Part shown: piece after piece, positions 1-10,364 of the stretch
Position numbering within the stretch: position 1 is the first letter of the stretch
Layout of the letters: each line of letters starts with the position of its first letter
Source of the DNA: Paulinella micropora
Taxonomy: Eukaryota > Cercozoa > Imbricatea > Euglyphida
Assembly (NCBI GenBank): GCA_009731375.1
Contig: BJOX01000252.1
Coordinates: forward strand, 443,994 to 507,993
Reading direction: 5' to 3'
Length of the DNA stretch: 64,000 bases
Program-made: the position numbers and the translations under genes
Notes under the pieces: generated by a model
What the model saw: only the letters and a program-made list of their open reading frames with translations
Told to the model about the DNA's origin: nothing
Databases searched by the model: none

Positions 1-42
1 CTAGGGGGTGCTGATCGTGCTGTCGCACTGACACGACAGGTG

Positions 43-2169
43 ATGGCCTATGACGCTAGTGTACTTGCTGAGATGAGCAAGCAAAAGGAGAGGGTGTTCA
101 ATATCATCTATGACATGCTCGGGGGTGAAGCGAAGAGCCTGGTGCGTGACTTAGCTGATCCGGAGAAGCTGACCTTTGGCCAAAACCCTAAAGCACTGTG
201 GGACAGACTGCTAGCCCGGTACAAGAAAGCCGACCCCTCTGATGTTCAGGACAAGGTGAAGGAACCGAATGACTTCCTCTTTACGAGTAAGCAACAGTAC
301 GTCGGTCAGTGTGTAGACTTGAACTCTAGGAGAGACTGGTTGGCTGATTATGGCCAAGCCCCAACCGATGACCGAATGCAGCAAATAGTGAAGGATGCGT
401 TAGTGGGCCCAAAGCAATCTGACTCTAGGATGAAGAAAGCTTGGCAAGTCTGGGTTGAAATGGCTGAACTGAACCGAAAGCAGTTCAAGTGGGACTTTGC
501 CTCCTGGTGGAGGTTCGTGCAAGATCGTGCCCTGGAGCTAGACAAGAAGTTTGACCGGGCCAAAGTGACTAGTTCCGCAGAGAAAGGTTTGGCAGCTCGT
601 AAGGCCGGAAAAGGGAAACCCAAGGACGAGTGCTGGCTCTTCAGCAAGGAAGGCAAATGCACTCGTGGGGCCTCCTGCCGCTACCTCCATGTTGGAGGGA
701 AGGTGAGAGGGGTGTGTTTCTTGTGGGACAAACAGGGGGAGTGTAGATGGGCCGACAAATGTAGGTTTGAGCATGACCCCACTAAAGCCAAGGAGACCGC
801 TACCAAACCGGCAGACACCCCCAAGGGGGAGAAAGGCAAGAAGAGTGAGAAGAGCAAGGGGCCAAAGTGCTTTAACTGCTTTGAAAAGGGGCACATCGCC
901 GGGAAGTGCAGCAAGAAGTGCCGGTTGTGCGGGGGCAAGCACAAGTTGAGCAAGTGCCCGGACAAAAGCCGAAAGGAGCAGGGCGAGGCAGCAAAAGGCT
1001 CAAAAGGGGGGAGTGATAGTGATGACTCCGAGGATGAGGAGCCGGGCGTGGCCTTAGCTCAGATGGTAAAGTTCCTAACCGGCAAGTCGAAAGACAAAGC
1101 CCTCATGGCTAAACCCAGGGGTGCCAACCTTCCCGAGCCGTTCATGCCATCGGAGGACGAGAACAGTCTTGAGATCTTGCTTGCGGATGATGCCGACATA
1201 GATAAGATGAACGAGGGGCGATGCCATGGAGTAGCGGAAGGAAAGCGCCGGTGCATAGCCCGGTTGAAGGACCTTGAGTCTCCCTTCAACAGCCTTATGA
1301 TTAAGACAGCCACCCTCATCGACAGCGACTATTGCGTTGAGCATCAGTACCAGCGAGCTAAGCAAGAGAGAGAGAATGCCTTGCGCCGGTGGGCAGCCGA
1401 CATAGCACGAAGGGATCATCTGGCTCTAATGTGCGAGATGGGAGAATGGGGGTTGGAAGCCCAAATCAAAAGTGGGAGTCATCCCCTAATGGTTGAGGCC
1501 ATAGTGAGACACGAAGCCGCGAAGCGGGGTATCCCGTGGAACCGGTCCCTCTTGCCCATCATCCACTATGCAAAGCCCCGTGAACCCGGACAGTTCACCG
1601 AATGGGTCATTAGCCGACAACCGGTAACATGGGAGGCGTCGGGTGTACCCTCATGGCGGAAGGTGTACCGCCAACATGAACCTCAGGCCGGTGCCCAAGC
1701 GAAGCATATGTACTTCAGAGGTGGGGTATCCCCCTCTCGTGGGGGAGTTGTGCCTCCGCCCGTAGCATCGGTGCCGGTACGCGCCCAAGAGGTGAAGGGT
1801 ACTCCCCTCCGTCCGGTAGCACCCAACCCCCGTGGAGAGAGTAAGGGTAGACCTAGGGGGGCAAGCGGGCCGTCCGCGGTACCTGCCCCGAAGGTTGAGA
1901 TTGGTTCAAAGGCCGAGCCGGCTGAGGCTGGTAGTGGTATCATGAGCCAAAACCTGAAATCTTTACTTAAAGCAAAAAGGGAAAAGGTACATGGGGTGAA
2001 GGTGAGGCCTGGCCCGGAGGCCTACCAACCCGATGGTCTGGCGGACGTGGAAGATGAGCCCCCGGAGATGCAGCCCGATGCCGATCCTTCCTCGGAATCC
2101 GACGGGGAGGGGGAGCGTGAAGGTGAAGAGTCCCCGGCTAGAGATGGGACGTGGGTAGAGCTCCGATAA
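43..2169 (+). CDS. Ty1/copia retrotransposon Gag with paired CCCH fingers and zinc knuckles
   Basis: Capsid and nucleocapsid precursor of a copia-type LTR retrotransposon. The first ATG is at 43, but the frame is open to the window edge, so the true start may lie upstream. The first 180 residues are a charged, helical gag region. Two C-x8-C-x5-C-x3-H fingers follow at about residues 200-215 and 227-246. Next come a CX2CX4HX4C knuckle (CFNCFEKGHIAGKC) and a shorter CX2CX3HX4C knuckle (CRLCGGKHKLSKC). The C-terminal half is low-complexity, rich in Pro, Gly and Glu. The frame overlaps the downstream pol frame by 19 bases (2151-2169), and pol is in the -1 frame, an arrangement compatible with programmed frameshifting. 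CCCH fingers are an unusual addition to copia gag. The copia assignment rests mainly on the pol that follows. Confidence 0.8.
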   Translation: MAYDASVLAEMSKQKERVFNIIYDMLGGEAKSLVRDLADPEKLTFGQNPKALWDRLLARYKKADPSDVQDKVKEPNDFLFTSKQQYVGQCVDLNSRRDWLADYGQAPTDDRMQQIVKDALVGPKQSDSRMKKAWQVWVEMAELNRKQFKWDFASWWRFVQDRALELDKKFDRAKVTSSAEKGLAARKAGKGKPKDECWLFSKEGKCTRGASCRYLHVGGKVRGVCFLWDKQGECRWADKCRFEHDPTKAKETATKPADTPKGEKGKKSEKSKGPKCFNCFEKGHIAGKCSKKCRLCGGKHKLSKCPDKSRKEQGEAAKGSKGGSDSDDSEDEEPGVALAQMVKFLTGKSKDKALMAKPRGANLPEPFMPSEDENSLEILLADDADIDKMNEGRCHGVAEGKRRCIARLKDLESPFNSLMIKTATLIDSDYCVEHQYQRAKQERENALRRWAADIARRDHLALMCEMGEWGLEAQIKSGSHPLMVEAIVRHEAAKRGIPWNRSLLPIIHYAKPREPGQFTEWVISRQPVTWEASGVPSWRKVYRQHEPQAGAQAKHMYFRGGVSPSRGGVVPPPVASVPVRAQEVKGTPLRPVAPNPRGESKGRPRGASGPSAVPAPKVEIGSKAEPAEAGSGIMSQNLKSLLKAKREKVHGVKVRPGPEAYQPDGLADVEDEPPEMQPDADPSSESDGEGEREGEESPARDGTWVELR

Positions 2170-4748
2170 GAGAGCCGTCCCCCATAGGCCCCGACCCTAG
2201 TGCTGATGCAGACCCAGGTAGTGGGGATGCTACCGCCAGGACCGATAGCAATAGGCGTAGGTCAGTGGGCGCTCGTGCGTTTGGCTTCCTTGAGACGGTC
2301 CGAGCGTCCGTGAGTGGGATGCCCTGGTTTGCGTCCCATGCTAAGACGGTACCCCCTGCAGACCGAAAGGTGACTTCCCTGTTACCCCCTACTACTAGTA
2401 CCGGTCCATCTACGGCCCCCTCAACCTTAGCTGAGCCTGATAGTCCTACCCGACTAGGTACCGGAGAGCGAGAGAGTCGACTCCGAGCCGTGGCAGAGCA
2501 GCAAGAGTAGATGCGCCGGTTGCATCGTCCGGCGTTGAGCGGTGAGGAAGAGAAAGATGAAGCTGACTTCCGGAACCGGTGGGGAGAGTGGAGGCTGTTG
2601 TACGACTGGGCGCAGGGGAGTGAGTATCCCATGAACAAGCCTAGGTGGCCGAGACATTGGGCCGTAGCAGGAGCAGCAGCAACCTTGTACAGCCGTTCAG
2701 AGTCCGAGAAAGGGTGGTCGGCGGTGAGCGTACTAGAGAAGGAATACGCAAGTTTGCCGGAAGCCGAGGGAGAAGCTGACCCGGTTGACGACCTAGTTCG
2801 TTTCATGACCGAACGCGGATGGATGGCTAAGGGTATTCGGCTAGCAGAACAGGCCCTCCTAGGACGGAGTGCGGACAAAGACCCCATGTTCGATTCGGGA
2901 GCTACGTTGCACTTTGTGCCGGCCGGAGCTGAACAACGCCTGTTCAACATTCAGCGAGGGATGCAACGGGTAGATACGGTCAACGGGGAGACCACCGTGA
3001 CTAAGAAGGGCTCACTAGACATGACGACCGTGAACGGAAAGGGGGAAAAGAACAGGTTACATCTAGGTAGTGTGTGGTTTAGCCCCAACATAGATGAAAC
3101 CTTAGTCTCCGGTCCTCAGTTAGCCAAGAATGGTTACAGTGTAGTCCTCCACAAGAAGGGAGAGGGATACATCACTAAGGCCCGGATACCGGACATTTCC
3201 CCAGAGCTTAAGGCCGGGGTCCTTTACCTAGACGACAAGGACAAGGTGTGGCGTTTTGTGACGTCCACAAACCAAGAGCTGGCGGCAGATAAGATTGAGG
3301 CTAGAGCTTTCTTTGGAAAGGAGATGGCTAAGGTCATGGAGTTGTCTAGTGAACAACTTCACCCAGAAGTTCGGAGGTTCGACAAGTCCGGGTGCCTACG
3401 CAAGCCCCTCTATGGTGGGTTTTGGTACGGCATGGTGGGAATTGAGGCTAACACCGGGTATGCGTTTGGCCTCCTTCTAAAGGATGGCACCGCGACACCA
3501 CAAGTGCGCTTCATGCGGGAATGCATGAACTTCATTGAGACACAAAGCGGCAAGAAGGTGAAGGAAGTCCGGGTAGACGGTGAGCATATCTCAGCTGACT
3601 TCAAGGAGCTAGTCCGGGACAAGGGAGTGAGGAAGAGGATCAACACCCTCAATGAACACAACAAGAGCGCCTATGCCGAAGTGTCCCAACGTGACTTTTG
3701 GCGCAAAGCGCGTCATAACCTGGTTAGGGCTCAGCTACCCTATGAGCTCTTGGGATACTCGTGGCAACACGCTATCCTCTTACACAACCTTTCCCCGAAA
3801 CGATCCGGTGGTGAGGTCCGGATGTTTGAGCTGATGCCCCGTGCAAGGAAGGTAAATTGGATAGCTTACCTTCATCCTTTTGGGTGTCTATGCCACATGG
3901 TCATCGAGGGCAGGTTAGGACACGACGAGAGCCGGACGCACATGGCCGCCTGGTTAGGGCTGAGTTTGGAGTACTCCGCACACCTGATCCTGTGTGAAGG
4001 TAGGGTGTTCCCATGGCGAAACGTCAAGAACTTTGACGACAATCAGCCGGCCTGGCCCCTGTTGCAACCCCTCTGGGAGAAGAAGGGACTGAGCTTGGAA
4101 CCGTTNNNNNNNNNNAAACCGTTCAAGGGAGACCTGTTAGTGGAAGACGCCGACCTTGAGCAGCTGTTTGTCCCAAAGCCCAGGGTGGGAGGGACCGACC
4201 CCGGGGGAGGCAAGAAGACCCCGGATCAGGGGGAGCTTGACAGCTCTGATTCCGACGGCGAAGTGGAGGAAGCGACCTCTGAACAGGAAGCCGTGAAAGC
4301 CGAGAAAGAGGCTCCCGAGCCCGACCCGGAAACAATAGGGGAGTTGAAGGGAAGGTGGGTGGAGACCCCAGCCACTCAGTGGGGCTGGGCTTGGGCCAAG
4401 AAGACCTATGGGGTGGGTTTTCGGGACAAGGTTCGACGAGGTCAGGTGCAAGACGTGAGTGAACCCATATGGGTTAAGAAGCAGAAGAAGAACGGACCAG
4501 CCTATTGGGTAAAGTTTGAGGATGACGACTCCCCAGACCGTATGTTGGACTCGGAGATCGTCAAGTACCTTGCTGACGGTCCGGAGACCGCACATGCCGC
4601 CACGTTCACTAGGCCGGTGAGTGAGAAGAAAGCTGATGAGCTAGGGTACTGGGCACGACGCCCGAGCCGAGGAGATGGCTACGCTCTGGGAGAAAGGTTG
4701 CTTCCGGAGAGTCCGAGCCGACTTAGCAGACAAGAAAGGCATTTGTGA
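2151..4748 (+). pseudogene. Copia pol, first part: aspartic protease and integrase
   Basis: One reading frame from 2151 to 4748, interrupted by an in-frame TAG at 2508-2510 that is followed at once by ATG at 2511. The protease active site FDSGAT lies at about 2889-2906. From about 3360 an integrase core follows, with RVDGE as the likely second acidic site and NEHNKSAYAEVSQRDFW in the place where copia integrases carry the third (usually an NG.AE motif). A chromo-like segment, WVKKQKKNGPAYWVKFEDDD, is near the C terminus. A 10 N gap at 4106-4115 lies inside the frame. A single-base frameshift near 4650 throws the frame off just before the reverse transcriptase, which continues from 4675 in another frame. 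The element is therefore probably dead, or carries assembly errors. Confidence 0.75.
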
Positions 4749-6109
4749 AGGGCGGTTCGTTGATGCCACCAAAGAGGCAGGGGGAGAGATCCTGAAGTTC
4801 AAAAGCCGATGGACGGCCAAGGGGTTTTCCATGATACAGGGATGGCATTTTGGGAAACGGGACTTCCCAACCCCGTGTGCCCTTACCATCTTAATGCTTT
4901 TCGCCCTAACAGTGTTCTTTGGCTTAGTCTTGTCAAAGTGGGACGTTGGCACCGCATACATGTACACAGAGGCGTCTGCAGCTGAGCAGGGGTATTGCCC
5001 CAGTTACATCGTACCACCGTTTGGTTTAGAAGAGTCGGGGTATGTGTGGGAAATGCTTAAAGCCCTCGATGGCAGACCGGACGCGGGCCGCAAATGGTGG
5101 CGGTACAAGCTAGTCCCGTTTTTAGAAAGTTTAGGCTTTACGGCTCATGTCGCTTTTCCTTGTTTCTTTTGGCGTTGGCTACCCGGTAAGGATAAGCCTG
5201 ACTTTGCTTTCGTACACGTCGACGACATAATGGGAGCGTTCAGTAGCAAGGAGGTGGAAGCAGAGTTCTTAGCCGCCGGTAAGAAGGCCTTTAGGGTCTT
5301 TAAGCAAGAGGCTCCGACCGGGGTGGTAGGCCTGAACATAGAAGACAAGGAAGACTGTCGACTAGGCCGTACGATCAAGATCTCCCAGGAAGATTTCATC
5401 AAAGAGGCAGTTGAGAAGTTCCAGTGCACCGGTTTAGCTACAGCCGATTCGCCGTGGTTGATGCCGGGGGTACGAGCCGGGAAGCAATCAGTGCTAGAGC
5501 AGTTCTCGCTGCAGTACATCGTAGGTGTCCTCTTATGGACGCGCATCACTCGGCACGAGGTTTTGGGCCCATTAGGGGAAGTGGCCACCCATGCCTCCAA
5601 GCCTGAGTTGTTCAATTATCAGCAAGCCGAACAGGTCGTACGGTACCTTAATGGTACCCGATCTAAAGGCATTCGCTTCACCAAGGCGAATGGCACCCGC
5701 TTGATGTCCTGGGCGGACTCAAGTTGGAAGGGTACAGCCGAAGATCGCCGTGCCCGCCTAGCGGGGTTTCATTTCTTTCTTGGTGGCTCGGTGCTACCAT
5801 TCTGCCTTAAGCGGAACGTGTCTGTGGCCCTGCCCAGTGATGCGACCCTGAGAGCGCGAGCGGAGGCAAAGGCGAGTGCGACACAGGACGAGCTGGTGGC
5901 GACCGCGACCGGGTGCGGCGAGCTGGAGAAGGTGGCGGATGGCAAGTGTCTGGTGCCGGCCGCGCCGGAGGCGTCCTCCTGCGAGGCGGAAGTCTACGCG
6001 ATGGTGGAGGCATACCACGGCCAGGATAAAATATCTAACTTTGTGCAGGGCATCGCTGGGGGACGGTTCGCAGACGCGCTTGGGCCGTACGGTTGGGGGC
6101 AGCCCCCTC
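4675..6109 (+). pseudogene. Copia pol, second part: reverse transcriptase and broken RNase H
   Basis: Copia-type reverse transcriptase. Visible signatures are KSRWTAKGF, the motif A region SKWDVGTAYMYTEA, the template-grip region GRPDAGRKWW and the catalytic FVHVDDIM (equivalent to YVDD). RNase H begins with the first acidic site in SWADSSW and the second in SCEAEVYA. About 50 extra residues lie between these two sites. The homologous stretch stops after GWGQPP at about 6109. The third RNase H acid and the C terminus lie on the opposite strand directly downstream (6110-6312), so the enzyme is cut between its second and third catalytic residues. The plus frame runs on without homology to 6159. 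This is the same family as the minus-strand copia at 13.9-17.1 kb. Confidence 0.8.
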
Positions 6110-6312
6110 GGCTCCCCACGCGACGGCTTGGTGTTGACGTCGGCCACATTGTCCGCTGACGCCACCTTCTCGTTGACGACTAGACCCGCGTCCACCTTCT
6201 GGTTGACGATGGCGCAGCGCAGATCCACGTGCCCGAGCTTCCTAGAAAACACGTTTGTATCTGCGAGGTCCAGGGCGCCTTGGTTGTCGCCGTACAGGAT
6301 GGCGAGCGACTA
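6110..6312 (-). pseudogene. Inverted C-terminal piece of copia RNase H
   Basis: Read on the minus strand, this stretch encodes the missing end of the RNase H of the upstream plus-strand element. It has AILYGDNQGALDLADTN, containing the third catalytic Asp, then SRKLGHVDLR and VNEKVASADNVADVNTKPS, equivalent to the usual HIDIRYHF and IADIFTKPL motifs. A fragment in the right order but wrong orientation, filling the expected position, indicates a roughly 200 bp inversion in place. An assembly error is the alternative. The breakpoints are placed from protein homology only, to within about 10 bases. Confidence 0.7.
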
Positions 6313-6712
6313 GCTTCGTCTGCGGCGGGGTGGCGCGCGCGCGCGCGCAGTGGGACTTCCTTCAACGTTGGGACTTTCAACCCGTGGACTCTGGATAGGA
6401 CTCTGGATAGGGTAGGACTCTGGATAGAGTGGATGGATTGGTACCCGATTGCAAGGGGATAGATTTTAGTAATTAGGCGACTAGATTGCCGAACTCCACA
6501 AGCTGTGGAGACGTAGGCTAGCGCCTCTGCTTGCATTGTTAGTCATATATATCGTGCACAGTTGTGCTGATTGCGCTTTAGTTAACAGTGTAGCTATATT
6601 GCCGAACTCCACAGGAGACGCAGGGTAGCTCACTTTGCACTTGGCTTATTTGCGTAACCTAGTTATTAGTTGCGCGTTGCATTGTGGACACTGACTCGTA
6701 AGGGAGTCTAAT

Positions 6713-6722
6713 TAAGGGGGAG
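6713..6722 (+). promoter_or_regulatory. Polypurine tract of the first copia element
   Basis: The purine run AAGGGGGAG is followed within a few bases by TGGACAATTAATTAG, the arrangement expected for the plus-strand primer next to a copia 3' LTR that starts with TG. The 400 bases before it hold no gene. They contain two copies of TTGCCGAACTCCACA (about 6489 and 6599) and a short alternating GC run near 6335-6350. Confidence 0.45.
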
Positions 6723-6724
6723 CA

Positions 6725-7128
6725 TTGGACAATTAATTAGACCCTTCCTTTTCAACTACGTCCGTATTGCTATTTGGTACGTTTGCCTTATTCATTACGG
6801 TTAGTAGTATTATTAGTTATTAATACAGTCATTTAGAGTACCTTTTCTGGTACTGGTGGCACTAGCCTTTTACCATTACCATTATTGCCCATATCAGGCC
6901 GTTTCGTGGGTCATTTTCTGGAGGTACATCTTTTGTGTGACGTCGTCAGTTGGTCTGGCGGGAATTGTTCAGTATTGTTAAATTCTTTTACGTGGGAAGC
7001 AGTTGGCCGGTAGGAGGGGGACGCCCCGAGTTCCGGTCACCGTTTGCAGAAGTAGCGAGGGTTTCCTCCCAACGCTAACCTCGGGATAGAATGCAAATAC
7101 TAACCTGAGTGAGTGACGGTCGTCGCCG
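6725..7128 (+). repeat. Putative 3' LTR of the first copia element, cut by the second
   Basis: Non-coding DNA after the polypurine tract, beginning TGGACAATTAATTAGACCC. The 5' LTR lies outside the window, so LTR identity cannot be tested here. It ends where the LTR-like repeat of the minus-strand copia begins at 7129. The remainder of this LTR may resume after 17943. Confidence 0.35.
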
Positions 7129-7458
7129 CTTAAGAAGTTGAACAGAATAGAAGGTATTAGAAGCAGGTTTAACGTCTCCCAGGCGTCCCCGGTTGACTAT
7201 CTAACCAGCTCCAAACGTCCTTTAATAGGTTATTCAATCAATACAGACAAAAGCCCGCCAAACAAACGAAACAATTGATGCAGGTCACTAAGTCATAGTT
7301 GAAATGTAGTAAAAGGTATCCATACAGTGCATGTTGGCATTGGTGCCACCAATGCCACCCACACAAGTAAATATCCCTTTTTCCATACAATGAAATAATA
7401 ATATTAACTAACATATATACCGGTTGTATTCATCCCATCACCTAATTCACTTCTCAAG
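7129..7458 (-). repeat. 3' LTR-like repeat of the second copia element
   Basis: A 330 bp sequence repeated in direct orientation at 17615-17943 with about a dozen differences. On the plus strand it begins CTTAAGAAGT and ends ACTTCTCAAG, a 10 bp imperfect terminal inverted repeat. A TG...CA boundary a few bases inside is also possible. Confidence 0.75.
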
Positions 7459-7467
7459 CTCCCCCTC
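7459..7467 (-). promoter_or_regulatory. Polypurine tract of the second copia element
   Basis: GAGGGGGAG on the minus strand directly abuts the left LTR, as expected for plus-strand priming of a minus-oriented element. The same motif precedes the putative 3' LTR of the first element. Confidence 0.5.
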
Positions 7468-7482
7468 AGTGATGGCATTAAT

Positions 7483-7823
7483 ATTTAAAAGGCTACTATT
7501 GCAGTAACCCTGCCTCCTTTTATTCTACTAGCTCACCGGTGTACAAGCAAATAATTTTAACTTTAATAGTATAAACTGACATGTGGAAGATAAATACACT
7601 TGACTTTCCACAAATAATCAATGTCAAGAATAAGTACTATCGGTCAGGTCAACAACAAAATTATAACAATCAGGCCGAGACCATTTCAAGTACTAAATAT
7701 ATAAAAAATGAGCATTTAGACTTTCAAGTTTTCGTTTTATTCATTAAAAGGCAAGAGGCGACCAGCTGTCTAAGTTGACAGCCTGACCCTCTGACTTACT
7801 AGCTACTGAATATTGTATTCAAG
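7483..7823 (+). repeat. Left arm of 341 bp inverted repeat
   Basis: Reverse complement of 12026-12366 with very few mismatches (axis near 9924.5). It contains a 65-codon open frame that is identical in both arms on opposite strands. Such inverted copies resemble the pseudo-LTRs of Penelope-like elements. The C-terminal end of the neighbouring reverse transcriptase frame overlaps the right arm. Confidence 0.85.
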
Positions 7824-7863
7824 TCATATTCACCTGTTTGTCGCTTCTCAGCGTGTTACAGCT

Positions 7864-9135
7864 ATGAGCTCCAAGAGTCCTACAAAGCCTGGAGCTAGAA
7901 CAAAACAAATTCCTCGTAAAGGGAAAAAGCAACAAAAACAAGGAGACGCAACTGAGGGAGCCGCAAGCAAGATGACAGACTTGCTGAGTGGGCTAAAAAT
8001 CCCGTCTCCAAAAAGCAATCAAATAAGAATCAAAACGTGGGAGGATTCCAAAGCAACTACAACCGACAAGGAGCCAAAAATCATCTGCTCTGCATCCGAA
8101 CTTTCAAGGGGAGTTAGATGACTTCAATGCTACTACTACCTTGTTTGGAAGGTTCATACAAATGTCAATTACGTCAAAGAGATGAATGTCATTCCGCAGA
8201 AGTGGGACAGGCAAACAAGCAGCGGTTTGTTCTCGCTAGCTGGCGGTAGGGTGGATCGTCTCGTTTACGCCATTGGTCTGGTGGACCCAAAACTGGCTAA
8301 ATTGCTTCAACAGTTGCCGAAAGGTTACAATTATGCCAACCTTTTTGGGAAGGTCCGCTATGCGATTACACCAGTGGTCTATTGCTTTAGTCGCTTCGTA
8401 GAAATGACTAAGCAGGCGGTGACGGATGGTGTCGAGCTCACAAACCGGGATTTCCTTGAAGAGGCAGGCTCGAAATTTCCAATCCAAGGGGTCTCTTCTC
8501 TTGTTCTCGATTACATCGACGAGTTGATCTCAAACCAAGAGTTCCCAAATCCATATTCCAGAGGGGATTCGGAGAGCAACGCCGTGTTGGCCAAACTAGG
8601 TTTGGACACTGAAGCAATGAGCGACCGGATTCGCTTAGCTTTCCGCACCATTCTCGACAAGACCAAGACTTTCTTCGAAACTTTCGACATGGTGCTGCCA
8701 GATTATCGTCAGGTTCCAATCTCAGTAGCTCCCGAAGAAGAAAAGGAGATCGACGGGGCAAAGTTCATCGAACTGGCAATCGCTAAGATGGATGAGTTAT
8801 AAGCAATCATTGCTCTGCTCGAAGAGAAAAAGTCAGTCAAAGACACGATGACTGCACCGATCTCGGAACAGCTGGGTCGCAAACAAACCAAAGATAACGA
8901 TAGCGACAACTCGTCTGAGTCTGCGTCGACGTCGGAGCCAGAGTCGGAGACATCTGCGACTGCATCTTCTACTCCGAACAAAACAGGAGTTGGAAAGAAA
9001 CGAAAATCAACAGCAGAGCTGTCTCCGCCACAATCAGCGAAAAAAGCTAAGGCAGGTAGCACGACGCCAACTACTGTCACATCCTCACCATCTGAAGCGG
9101 CAAAATCCAGAGCCGCGGCAAAGAAAAACACTTAG
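7864..9135 (+). pseudogene. ORF1-like protein of a retroelement, interrupted
   Basis: Three consecutive open stretches form one protein-like unit. 7864-8121 is a basic Ser/Lys-rich start (MSSKSPTKPG). 8182-8802 is a helical, gag-like middle. 8848-9135 is a Ser/Glu- then Lys-rich tail with nuclear-localisation-like clusters. A frameshift lies between 8100 and 8182. An in-frame TAA at 8800-8802 separates the middle from the tail, and both sides stay in the same frame. No known domain is recognised. Position inside the inverted-repeat block, upstream of a GIY-YIG endonuclease, suggests a nucleic-acid-binding ORF1 of a non-LTR or Penelope-like element. Confidence 0.5.
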
Positions 9136-9489
9136 GGAGACGGGGAGACTTGACGCAGTGCGTTACCAGACTTTATGCACTGTGCAGGCGAGTGCGAAGA
9201 ATCTACCCAAGACTTGCCTACCCCTCTCAAGAAGACCTTAGCTCCAGTACAAGCACCAGTGGAAAAAATGACAAATGATGTAGCGATAGCGTTTGCACCT
9301 CTAGCAAATCTCTGGTAAAAATCCTTCTTAGAAGAGCAAATTTCTACTGTAAAATCAAATCGCTGGCAACGACTTCGCACGGCAGAATAGTAGGGAAAGT
9401 ATTCCGGTTGTCTATGATGGTACAACACTTTCTGACAATGGCATCCATACCGGTGACGGATTCGAAATGGATAAAAGCTAAGCTGACGG

Positions 9490-10065
9490 ATGATTAATTC
9501 TATTCCGAACGTCGACAGCTTACATGCTTTCGATTTTCTTGATCAACCGGGTAATAATCATGGAGCAAACGTTTCGGTTGTCTACTACATTTACTTACCA
9601 CTGACAAGTTTAGATTACGTGGGTGAGACGTCAAACTTCTTGTCTAGAATGAAACAGGAATTCAGACAAATGCGAGCATGGAAACATTCTAAATCCAGCT
9701 CTCACTCAGAGCAACTGTCAAGAATGGCCGGTCAGTTTGGCTATGAACATTTTATTTCAGTACCCATATTGAACCTGGGCAAACTACCTTACAAAACAAA
9801 AGGCGAGAAGCTCCATTCAAACTCAATTCGAGTGCAAACAGAAAAGTCCTTCATTCAATGGCTAACGCCAAAAATGAATAAAAACGACCAGCTTACATGC
9901 AACACTTCAAAGCAAACAAGACACACAAGCCACACAATTCGCAGTTTCTCCCAATACGAGAACGCAAAAAAGCAAAACCATGTGTGTGCGGGCGCAAGGC
10001 TGCTCAATGTTGCTCAAAGTTATGCTGGATGCTCAATGGATTGCACAATCGTATTGTCAATCTAA
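9490..10065 (+). CDS. GIY-YIG endonuclease domain protein
   Basis: A 191-residue frame with the GIY-YIG nuclease signature: VVYYIYLPL at residues 30-38 and YVGET at 43-47, about ten residues apart, followed by SRMKQEF with the conserved arginine region. The later segment EKSFIQWLTPKMN matches the usual acidic residue, hydrophobic and P..N end of the fold. GIY-YIG nucleases are the integrase partner of Penelope-like reverse transcriptases, and a decayed reverse transcriptase of that kind sits at 12342-13778. The two are on opposite strands here, which an inversion between the 341 bp repeats would explain. The 350 bases upstream (9136-9489) have stops in all plus frames and no other recognisable gene. 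Confidence 0.65.
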   Translation: MINSIPNVDSLHAFDFLDQPGNNHGANVSVVYYIYLPLTSLDYVGETSNFLSRMKQEFRQMRAWKHSKSSSHSEQLSRMAGQFGYEHFISVPILNLGKLPYKTKGEKLHSNSIRVQTEKSFIQWLTPKMNKNDQLTCNTSKQTRHTSHTIRSFSQYENAKKQNHVCAGARLLNVAQSYAGCSMDCTIVLSI

Positions 10066-10364
10066 CTTTATGGGTGGGGTGTAACGTTATCACTCAACAC
10101 TTTTCTCCCTCTTTGACCTCCCTTCTTGATCACTATGACAATAATGACAAGATCATGGTGACAAGATATGAAAAAGGAGGAGATAAAACGGATTCTGACT
10201 ATATGAACAGGATGTACCGCAACACAAAACTATATGAGCCAAATGAACGAGCACAACAAACACAATGACAGTCACACTCGTCTCTAACTTGGACTGGGGC
10301 ATATTGTCGTTTATCCTCCTCTCTAGCCAAAGAGGTATTATTATTAAATAGACAACCATCGGCC

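Noticed and set aside
7581-7778. 65-codon frame identical in both inverted-repeat arms
   Set aside because: AT-rich, no known domain, and identity is explained by the DNA repeat itself.
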